DNA of 53,434 bases. It comes from a virus. This document shows positions 27,701 to 36,100 of the stretch, piece by piece (the first letter of the stretch is position 1; the number at the start of each line of letters is the position of its first letter). The DNA is taken from IMG/VR virus record IMGVR_UViG_3300037427_002834, positions 1 through 53,434 of that record; one strand, given 5' to 3'. The notes beneath the pieces are model-generated. The model was not told the DNA's origin. It did no database searches and worked only from the letters and a program-made list of their open reading frames with translations. The position numbers and the translations under genes were made by a program.

Positions 27701-30119
27701 CACGTTAGAGCAGCTCTTTAAAACAGACCATCCAGACTACAACAGAATCCTAATTACTTCAACCAAAGATTTCGTCAAGAAAAAAGGTTTAGCAAACAAA
27801 GCTATACATGGCAACGTCGTAAACTCTGACGTACACGGCACGAACATGAGCCACGAGTTAGTGGCCAGCAGCAACCCAGAGCTCCACGAATTAGAGTCTG
27901 TTGATTTTAACCCGCTAAGAGGAAGGGACGCAGGGTCGGGTTATCAGCATGTGGGCATGGGGAAAATACCAACCCAAGGAGAATTCAGCTTGCTCGCTAA
28001 AGACCAAGACATGATTAAACAGTATACCACAGAGTTGGAGGATATGGTTATTCAGTCTATTGGTTCGAAGGCTTTTTCGATGGTTGCAAACCAAAAGAAA
28101 ATGCAAGAGTTTGATAAGATGCAGGGCGCTTCGCACAAAGCTATGCTACAAGCCCTTGGAACATACGCCGAAGGCCTTGTCCCTAATTTTTCTCGAGACG
28201 CTCTCAAAGAAGCTGTTGGCCGCGAAAAAGCAGCTGGTCAAGGACAGCCTAGAGTTGGATATGATAGAAGGTTAGGAAAGAGCGGCGGCATAGGCGTTTA
28301 CAATACGACAGAGGGCTCACTTACTAATGCTATTAACATGCATTTGAAGGGCGGTAAAAGCATAGGTGAAGTTCAAACCCAAGGCGCAAGCCAAGGCCAT
28401 GTCCCCAACTTTGCTGGTGGTGCAATGGATAGCGCCATGATGATGGCTTCAATGGGATTTTTAGCTAGTGGAATCAAAGACCTTGGAAATAATTTCAAAC
28501 AATTAGGAAGCGAGGGCTTAAAAGGATTTGATGCAGCTTTAGATAAAACACAGCAAGCCTTAGAAGAAAAAGAAAAAAAGTTAGGGAAAACTGAGGCGGA
28601 AGCGCAGCATAAACAGAAACAAGAAGCTTCAATGTCTTACAATGAAAACGCATTAGACCAACAAAAAAATCTATCACAACAGGAGAACAAAGGAGAAATC
28701 CTTTTTGGGTTGTGGGACAGCAGCCGTAATGAAGCTCGTGCGTCGGAGGCAAGAACGCAGTACGCAATACAAGATGGCCCAGAAGCCTTTAAACAACAAG
28801 GCTTGGCTCAGGTGGCCAGAGAAGCTGGATATGAAGGAGAAGCTGGTGGTGCTGAGATGTGGCTGCAAAGCGCCGAAGGCAAAGGCAAAACAGGCGAAGA
28901 GGGTATATCAAAAGCAATAGAAAGAGCTAAACAGCTTTGGGATAAGAAAATTGAAAGCCTAGAAGAAGAAGAGAGGCTAGCTAATGAAAGAGAACAAAAA
29001 GCTAGAGAGCTTATGGATGCGCAAGAGGAGACCGTCAGGAAAGCTCAAAAGAGTAATGAAAATGCCCAAGAGGCGGCAGGAGTTAACAAGAAGAGCGTCA
29101 AAGAATCTGAAGCAAAACTTAAAGAAAAACTTGAAGCAATCGAAGAAGCCACAAAACCCGAAAGAGAAGCTAGAGATAAAGCCGCAGCAGAGAAAAAGAA
29201 AGCTGGCAAAATGTTCGGCAAAGGCGGCAGAGCTATGCGCTTTATCGAGGGCGGTGGCGCTTCAAATATAATCGCTACCGCGCCTATGCTTGCTAGTCAG
29301 GCTTCTCAGTTCATGAACCAAGATGATTTGAAAGGTAAAGCGGCAGTCGAAGGCGCTGGAATGGCAGCTTCTTATGCCGCCACCGGAGCGCAAATGGGCG
29401 CAATGGCTGGCCCTTGGGGCGCAGCAATCGGCGGTATAGCTGGCGCTACAATGGGAATTAAATCTTTAGCCGACGGCCTCGTAAAAGCTGAAATTCAAGA
29501 AAGAGGCGCTCAAGTTAGAAAAGAACTGGAGCAAGTCGGGGAAGCTCTTAACAAGGTGCAGCAATCTGGGCAAAAATACCTTGAATCCGTTAACAAGATG
29601 AACCAAATGTTCAAAAAGCCAGTTGAAGCAAATCCAGAAGACCTAGCCTCCCTTCAAAGAAAAATGGCTGAATCTATTACTGACATCCCTGATAAATTTA
29701 GGTCTCAATTTATAGCGGCCTCGGGTGACGCAGAAAAAATTAAAGAAGTATTTGCAGAGATTACAACAAACCTTCAAAGAGACAAGTCCGATTTGGAAGC
29801 GGCAACCAAGGGTTTTGATTTGCAAGAAAAATTTGCAGGAGAATGGGGCGATAAGAAAATATTCAATGACGCCGATAGCTTGTCGGACCGAAAGAGAATA
29901 GAGAACGTCGCTAAATCTCAAATCAGAAGCGGAGGAGTGAATCAAGATGAGGTTCTTAAGGCTATAGAATCTGGTAAATTAGACGTAAACAGTATAGGTA
30001 GTTTTTCTGACATAGATACAAGTTATCTTGGTAATGATTTTTCTGATTTTGTCAATACTCTGGGTACTGCTGACGTGGGCGCGTACACGAAGAGAATAAA
30101 GATTACTTTAAAGAATTAG
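21780..30119 (+). CDS. Tape measure protein, N-terminal part with embedded enzyme-like domains
   Basis: In the zero frame this gives 2779 aa. Residues about 75-400 match the TP901-type tape measure core (LEHKLAEINVILM, ETLKRTSDAMILTRLSG, GGSVIGNSLKTIFTRLQRP). Seven V/I-P-N-F/L motifs follow, at residues 562-568, 648-657, 1048-1056, 1474-1483, 1715-1724, 2129-2138 and 2203-2212, dividing the chain into segments. Segment 1057-1473 holds a Walker A loop GTAGIGKT (1101-1108) and an NMNAT/cytidylyltransferase-like pair, GAFAPFTKGH (1243-1252) and VSGTKIR (1358-1364). Segments 658-1047 (E919, D941, D967-A-K969) and 1484-1714 (E1602, D1621) suggest PD-(D/E)XK-like folds. The C-terminal part is coiled coil with a glycine-zipper segment near 2527-2570. 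The ORF stops four bases after a T TTA AAG slippery site. Confidence 0.9.
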   Translation: MAIIPTAEVTVKTVADRASLRKAEKDITGALRKVEQLSSKGGLLSKSYTQPLGKITGAVGEFEKSLEASNARVIAFGASAGIIYNVTRSIEGMVRSAVQLEHKLAEINVILMASTQGLKTFGNELFSIAKNTGQTFEAVSDSALEFARQGLAVEETLKRTSDAMILTRLSGLDVQSSVEAVTATINSFNQTVITSTALVNKLANVDAAFAVSSADLAKAVSRVGSSAQDAGVSLDQLIAMVTTAQQVTARGGSVIGNSLKTIFTRLQRPKVISDLEAFGVVVRDAQGATLPAIQTLQNFANAYDSLTPSQQAVSAEMVGGVFQVNVLKAAIGDLGKQFSIYDRALGTSVNSTDQAIARNAELNKTLNTLVNESMQNLLKVGASIGNITIGPALRNSLEEINEMLEGMDDQSDAGSIGMKMGKGILEGIGNILKGPGMLILGALVGKLLFSFSKFGIDAVRSFAGMNEGAKKQAEMQMLIQNILLKNPDLIDAARSSEENLVRVSDKILESIRARNFALAQSADLSAAMARNLTSVDLGALNLAMQGGGQTEGAWRPTNMFAGGLVPNFNKKKERATTEAIGALQGGYKPGTVKEMNVQGVGRVTYNSAETVKTFGGMSQPAIMPPSGSDAGKAYKQKFAEQHGFNPYAAQGFIPNFAELTTKEWIQKVKAGPKWNESDILEKMYKMQTAEEIAKEYYPPQALQQFEEERKEAKLAGVRLQGGPTQSIRNVFRTGEKSGWVGAPDDSKYAGFRDFLKKQGAPIYQGDSKLGFRFDKGSSKDFKPIDLPTDFKGIDLFGSTQLRVDALKSAAFGAFGKKGLMSANISLDDFFDSRKGEHGYGLKTPKGLDKVFSPNDVIQFSIQSSTIPVDNPNRDDLKASGARLSFKNKEFDKVFRDYMTHKKIGKTKQTQEVKEGRAMEAAVFHFINKMADPVQEDGRRWDFTPSNTVTMGGLAKFIGLSGNYERIDAKRTTDDSGVKLSLARKYIEGTQTGSKQLVKQMQAYKGEDESVVARLIEVLSGKAVKEQEMEKAIAADFKAKQKKSGLKSFGGFVPNFATKILDKDQLAQSMGMPLSSKEVRQVFESIVNQAAQRGQISETIVGTAGIGKTTEAIKRAGGRNFVTDPVDLDPSDQLVVVRAAQTVVDSPEFTKSGKITFLKGAKDVVKGMREKRSDQARAGTSDTNFGRSPKQKFGSSSGVVTEALLAEKYASKLGVFERQADMSLKEAEGFEKLNELKGATATIGAFAPFTKGHADMATQAGADVAFVSKGANREYDVGLSPREKAKLIELSNPNLMAIPSNAGVQEHFEHDGKAYRMRKKDTKIALGADRVSGGKEDLTDRFSKTYKGVVPVKGRLDGVSGTKIRKAIVDGDLTTLKSNLPPEIFRVIKNNIPVLQKRASYIQDRKDKANKGLGLLEEDFSKFKAKHGANKKKGELSEISEARGMFQEKRKAFKARLSGYGGKAWGKLGLNLNLASQGFVPNLAYKGLHEKDYGTTMIGRKGAMGKDMSEAQVKKMTAGMRMIRGPEDETLVVGTDMNGRSGRMIASGLTARKIKKSGAHWRTMLNEVPHLFDGLAYDLVGGVAGADWDPEGTSGAMAGIKFENEMAGALGEAKPGAKKGSDFQVGESIAKKLKTQKNLQLKLALHERSKRDPSKVVDIASSFSKYLVDILGHNIKTHGLSSVTTPDRFQQAMGVLNANPAVKKDWIKSFGPMGMKSGGFVPNFASMDISAMQRHLGVDASSPEFQEWQANRKKRLYDEEQGRLMKGRGVATKGLNSAEMFRFKDDQKATKDKYGGRELESEINPERVAASQNQALRAMGVPEYISQYGTGRIKVPPPGAVSFNAQDAGQRNRLKEKHGIKGDSRPTFNAVWNEEDAKQNVAKRKWAIKNGVSAAEYGKMMRHGGKLNAPLSKEAREGGRNTRFEDSPEMLREERNVTKEEIKAEIHQSASGLASQYGRWGAVFPKSSVGEEYYGTLEQLFKTDHPDYNRILITSTKDFVKKKGLANKAIHGNVVNSDVHGTNMSHELVASSNPELHELESVDFNPLRGRDAGSGYQHVGMGKIPTQGEFSLLAKDQDMIKQYTTELEDMVIQSIGSKAFSMVANQKKMQEFDKMQGASHKAMLQALGTYAEGLVPNFSRDALKEAVGREKAAGQGQPRVGYDRRLGKSGGIGVYNTTEGSLTNAINMHLKGGKSIGEVQTQGASQGHVPNFAGGAMDSAMMMASMGFLASGIKDLGNNFKQLGSEGLKGFDAALDKTQQALEEKEKKLGKTEAEAQHKQKQEASMSYNENALDQQKNLSQQENKGEILFGLWDSSRNEARASEARTQYAIQDGPEAFKQQGLAQVAREAGYEGEAGGAEMWLQSAEGKGKTGEEGISKAIERAKQLWDKKIESLEEEERLANEREQKARELMDAQEETVRKAQKSNENAQEAAGVNKKSVKESEAKLKEKLEAIEEATKPEREARDKAAAEKKKAGKMFGKGGRAMRFIEGGGASNIIATAPMLASQASQFMNQDDLKGKAAVEGAGMAASYAATGAQMGAMAGPWGAAIGGIAGATMGIKSLADGLVKAEIQERGAQVRKELEQVGEALNKVQQSGQKYLESVNKMNQMFKKPVEANPEDLASLQRKMAESITDIPDKFRSQFIAASGDAEKIKEVFAEITTNLQRDKSDLEAATKGFDLQEKFAGEWGDKKIFNDADSLSDRKRIENVAKSQIRSGGVNQDEVLKAIESGKLDVNSIGSFSDIDTSYLGNDFSDFVNTLGTADVGAYTKRIKITLKN
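30107..30113 (+). other. Candidate -1 programmed frameshift site T TTA AAG in tape measure gene
   Basis: The heptamer TTTAAAG is in the exact X XXY YYZ phase of the upstream frame (ACT TTA AAG AAT TAG). Slipping back one base reads TTT AAA GAA TTA GAA, and that frame stays open to 37189. The -1 frame is already open from 30074, so the two frames overlap by 46 nt around the heptamer, and the zero-frame stop TAG (30117-30119) follows at once. The purine-rich GAAGAGAATAAAG upstream could act as a weak Shine-Dalgarno-like stimulator. I see no strong downstream hairpin. A sequencing indel or a real split would be the alternatives. Confidence 0.72.
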
Positions 30120-33100
30120 AAAAGGGAGCAGAAGGAGCTAAGAAAGCCCAACTAATACTAGAAGATAGAAGAAAATTTGAAGAGCAGTATAGCGCACACC
30201 TCCAAACCTTAAATCAAGAGCTAGCCTCTTTTTCCGCCACCCTTGGCTCTACTGTAGATATCATAAAAAATAAAGCCAAAACATTTGACGAAATGACGAG
30301 GAACGCGCAAGCGTTTAATATCGCTAGAGCTCAAGAAATTACGAAGGGCTCTTCCGAAAGAGCGGCAGCGTACCAAACAGAAGGAAGTAAAGCCGCGACC
30401 CAAGCGCAAACTAGAGCTACAGGTATCAACGCCAAATTCTTAAAGCAAATGCAAGCCGAAACTTCAAAGGCGGCGTTTGCTTCTCTAGAGATTCCTTTAA
30501 GAAAATTTACTGAAGCCTCAAAGAAAACAAATGAGTTACTAGCTAGAAAAGACCAGAACGCTCAAGGCAAAGCACAAATAGGAGCGTTCACAAGAGTCGC
30601 CAACTCTCAAGAGACTCTACTTCCGGTTGTCCAAAAGAGTATTAAAATACTAACTAACTCCAAGGATAAATTGGCAGATTTAAAAAAGATTAACGGAGAA
30701 ATAAAACAAGCCTCACTAGACGCTGGGTATAACCAATTAGAAGCGCAAGCTCTGACCGATAACATTTTAAAACAGCTAGAAAGAGAAGAAGAAAGTCTTG
30801 CCGATAAACTTTCAATAATGATTCAACAGCAAGCTCAGGAGCTTACAATGAGCGCTATTCAAGCCGACAACCAAAAGCGCATGATAAGACAAACCCAAGA
30901 ATTGAAAATGATGGGAGGAGCTGGAGGTTTTGAAAAGGGCGGTCAAACTATGTTTTCTAAGGGTTTTGATGACCTCGCTACTGCTCTTGGGAGCCAATTG
31001 AAAGCGTCCTATTCTGGCGCTCAGGTAGACCAAGGCAGAGCAGACTTTGAATTGTTAAAGATTATTAGGCAGTCCATGCCCATGTTCGACATGTCGGATA
31101 ACTCGGCTGCTATGGGGCTTGCTGAAGGCGCAATGGTCTCTAGGGCTCAAGATATTCAAGCCCAAATGTTTATGGCTCAAAGGCAAATGGCGATTAGAAC
31201 GGGTGACGCCGCAGAGGCTCGTAAAGCATTCTCTAAAGAAGGTGGTATGCCAGACCCTTATGATATAGCTGCGAAACAAATCACCTCTGAGCTTAAGCTC
31301 GAATCCATGTCTGAAGATATTGCAGAGATGAATAAGAACTCTAAAGTATTAAACGTCTTGGTAGGTAATCAATCTCAAGACTTGTATGGCCAAAACGTTA
31401 AGGCTTTTGACGCCGCTCTGAAAGCTAATGGCGTAAGTGAAATACCTAAGGGCCAAGTTAACCTTGGCAAAGTAATTAATGGGGTAGCTAACGTTGACGC
31501 TGCTGGTTTTCTAAAGGTTGATAGCAGCATAGGGCAGGTATCTACCGACATAGGCTTGATGGATGAGCATTTGAGTGGCCAACTTCAAAGATACCAAGAA
31601 GCTATCACAAATGCGTTTACCGACCAAAGACAAAAACAAAAAGAAGTTGAAGTAGTTCAGGCGGGGAAAGGCGCTATGGCCAACTATAGAGCTGCCTCTG
31701 GCGAAGCGCGAAGGGCTAGAGAGGCAATGAATGCTGCGAGCGCCGCTTCTGATGCAGACTTAACTGAAGAGAGACGGGGCTTCAAAGGAACTTGGACGGG
31801 TAAAGAGGCTAGGAAGAAGCTATCTGCTAGAGGGTATGATGAAGCATGGACCACTGACACCCCAGAATTTCTTATAGGCGGCATAGCTACGGGCTCGCCC
31901 AACATAAGGTCTGGCCAAGGGGCAGTGGATAAAGAAGAAATGGATTTAGGCGGGATATTGGGCGCTATGTCGTATCTAAGAGCAGCCGAAACCGGCAACG
32001 ATACCCAAATGCAATACTTAGCTAACATCGCCAAAGAAATGGCTAAGGACAATAACGCTCAAGGGGAAACTTTTGACAAAATGCTTGCGTTTGCGCGGCT
32101 TGGAACAACCGAGGGAATGACTCAGGAGCAGCTAAAGTTAGCGCAACAACTTACAGCCCAAGCAAAACAGGTAAGGGCTCAAGGACCGGGATGGACAGCG
32201 GACTACTCGGAACGCGCTGCTTTTGGCATCATTCCGGGCTTCGGCAAAGATGGGGGCGCCGCCGAGGCCCTGAGGATGAGCACTAGAGAAGCTTCTGTAT
32301 CAAACATGGGCGCGCACCATAACTCTTTATTCAGGCAAATACTAGATATAGAAACGGAAAGGAATGCTGGAGGGAACCGAGCAAAAGAAGCCGCAAGATT
32401 AGACTTACAAAACGCCCTAATAAAAGAAGGGAATGCTTTACTTGAAGCTAGGAACCGCCTGTCTGCTACCACCTCAGAGAGTGAATTTACTTTCGATGAC
32501 AAAAGAGGCATCCCAGTTAATTTAGATGATGTACTAATTGAGCAAAAAAAGACAGTTCAAGACAGTAGAAGGGGCGTGGATATGTTGGCTTCGGAAATAG
32601 CCAAAATGGATAAAACAAACTTAACTGGTTTAGAGTCTATAGTTAGGGTGTTGGATAAAGCTGGAGGCCAAAGATACGGCATGGTGACAGACGGCTTGGA
32701 TGAAAACGAAGTGAAGAGAATGCTTTATACGATGGCCTCGGATTTGGCGGGGAAAGAAGGGGGCGCTGGTGAAGGCGCCTTAGTGTTCGATGAGTTATTG
32801 GAGCATTTTCAAAGGCAACAACAGGCTACCCCAGAATTAGTTGAGGCAATTAAACTTTTAAGAAAAAATTTGGTCCCAGAAACCAAACTAAAGAGCGAAG
32901 GCTTTGATTACAAAGCCCCAAAATCCCCAGTAAAACCAATAGATACAAGCGCGGTTGAAGGAATGAACCTCGAGCAGGTGGCGTCTTCTTCTGGGGACCT
33001 TTCTGGCGCAATGGACAAAATGACCGGCTTATTAGGCACTGCTTACGGTAAATTTAATCAAGCTTGGTTTACGGGTAGTGTTATACCGGCTTCGACCAAG

Positions 33101-36100
33101 TTATCTTTCGCGCTAGAATCTATAAAAGCAGTTGTTGATAAAGGTAAATACGGATTAGAGCACTCTGGCATGGATAAAGCCAAGGGTGTTATAGCTAAAG
33201 CAGCTCAGAAATTGGTAGATTCGGCTTCGAGCTACATACCAGGCCAAAGGTCACAAGCCGAGGGAAGCTCTCTTACATCTAAAGGTTTTCAACAATTTGA
33301 TGTAGACTCGGCCAAGCTTGACTTGGATATTCTGTTAAAAAACAAAGCAGAACTTGACGAGCGCAAAGCAGCCATAGCTGCCGCTGAAGAAAAAATAAAA
33401 CCATTAACCCCTCAGGCGGGAAGTTTTGATTGGGGTAGGTCAGTAAAAGAACAGGCAGAGCACGACACAGAAATGAAGAGGCTAGGGTTTGAAGGTCCAA
33501 ACGCGGCAGCAGTTACAGAAGAAGACGTTATAGCCCACAGGCAGAACTATGAAACGAATTTACATTTAGAAAAAATAGCCGCGCTGATGGCTCGCAAAGA
33601 AATGGCGGCAGACTCAACCTTTAACGCCTTACCTTCTTACAGCCACGAAAGAGACACCAGAACGGAAGCTGCTGAAAAGAAACATCTTGAGAATCTAAAA
33701 AAAGAAAGAGCCCAACAACAAAAGATAATAGACCAAAACAAGGGGCACATCGAAGCTAACTCTAAGCCTTACATGGATAGAGGTGAAATGAAACCGGGAT
33801 ATTACCCAGCTTTAGAAGAGAAAATAAAGACCGCTCAACAAAAGGTGAAAGACGCTTCCGCTGGCTTACAAAATAGACACCCCGAGAGCAGAAATTTAAC
33901 CCAATCCGCACTAAACGAACCAGGGTCCTTCTTAGGTACTATAAAACAGAGCGTGTTAGCGGCTCGAGAAAGACTGAAGAAGAATAATCTTGCCGCCCCA
34001 AAACCCAAAGGAGAAACCACCCAATCTATAAACAATAAAAATAAAAGCACAGTCCAAGAGGCGGTTGATGATGTCAATGCAACCGTCAAAGAGATGGAAA
34101 AAGGACTGAAAGCTAGCGAATCCCTCAGGAAGGACTTTTTCGAATCACAGGTAAGCTTTACGAAAGCCTATGAAAGATATAGCGCCATGGCCAAACAAGG
34201 CAAGACTATGGATGAAGTATCAGCCGAAGCAGAAAAGGATATAGCACTGATTATAGAGAAAAAGCAAGCTCTTATGCAGACCTTGTTACGTTTCGATACG
34301 GATTTTGATTGGAATGTAACCAAAGACGAATTGGAATCCGGAGTCAAGGATATAGCTCATAGAAAAACGGAAGAAGCCGAGAAGCGGGGAGATTTCGGAA
34401 AGGGGGCTGATTTTGACGCAGAGAAGAAGGCGAAACACTACGAAGCGCAAAGAAAAAAAGCTGAAGAAGAGTACAAGCTTTTACTCAATAAAGCAAAGGA
34501 AAAAGATAAAGAAATAGCAGGAGTAAGAGCGGCCGCTAAGATACAAACAGAATACATGGCGAAGGCGGAGGAGAATGAAAAATTTTTAAATAAGCTTAAG
34601 GACTCAGCTAAAGGCATGACTTCCATATATGCAGGAATCGCTGATGAAAGCACGCAGCTAGAGGCTCAATTAAGATTATTTGCTGACTACCAAACCTTGG
34701 TAGCTAAAAATGCACGAGCCACCGCTCAAACTGATTTAGCCAAAGCCTCTGTAGGCATGGGCTTCTCAGAAGACGTGGTTGCAAAGGCTTCTCAAGTCGC
34801 GGAGCAAATAGCTCAATCATTTGTGCTAAGGACAAGCGCTAAGAATAAAGCTCGCCAAACTATTGATGATTTTGAGGATGACATTAGCGCTAAGATGGCA
34901 GACTACGGGACGAGCGAGATAAAAAGCCTCACCTCAAAGGGAGACTACGGTGGTTTACAAAAAGATTTTGATGACGCCATGATAAAACACGGCAACGATA
35001 TGCAAAAGATAATCGCAGATACAGAAATATCTGAACAACTAAGAGGGCATTTGCAAGATATTATAGAGAAATGGGGAACAGAAAAGGAAGGGGAAGTTAG
35101 AAAACTCACCCGACAGGTAAACTTTGAATTGGTGGGACAGAATTTTGACAACATGACTAGGATGTTTGAAGAAGGCGGCGTCAAATTCGAAAAAGTTACG
35201 GCCCAGTATAATGGGCTGGTCGCGGGTATACTTGATGGTACAAGGAAACTCGATGACGCTGATAAGGATGGCAAAACGACAAGGCAAAGAATAATAGAAT
35301 ATAATAAAGCTGAAGTTGCAGATTCGACCACAAAACTTGAGAACGTTAATCAATTTTCTGCCAACGAATATAAAGCAAGCGCCTTTGCGTCCGCAGCGCA
35401 AAAGCAAACGAGTCAATTTATTGAATCCCCAGGAATAAGAACTGACGCAGAACTTGAAACGCACATTTCAGCAAGGACGAAAACCTTGGAACTTGCTTCT
35501 AAAGGCTATAGCAATGAGCTTCAAAACACAATCAAACTTTACGAAGCTGGCGTAATCCCCACGGCCCAGTACAGACAGGCCCTAGAAAAAGCAAATGAAG
35601 CGGCGATTGAAGCTGGCGAATACGGATTTAAAAACCTCGCAGAAACAGTTCGCGCGGGCTTTAGCTACAGCCAGCAAGACTACTTCAAAGACATCAATAG
35701 AATGGGCGCGGAATTCGCTCAGGACTTCCGCACGGGTACAGCCTCCGCATTCGGAGAAGCCATCAAGGGAACCAAGACTCTCAAGGAAGCTTTTGGTGAT
35801 ATGTTCAAAAACATGGCTGATAAGATGCTGGACAACGCACTTCAAATGGGTGTCAATTCGATTTTTGATGCGGTTCTTGGACGCGGCGGCAAAATGAAAA
35901 AGGGCGGCGAAGTTAAGGGTTACGCATCGGGAGGCGTAGTTAACGGAGGCTCTGGAACGAAAGACGACGTACCAGCTTACTTAACCAAGGGCGAGTACGT
36001 TATCAGAAAGTCCGCCGTAAACGCTTACGGACAACAGTTCTTCGACGCCCTCAATAGCTCTAACGTGGTCACAGCCGAGAAGGGTGGCGCTATCGCTAGA

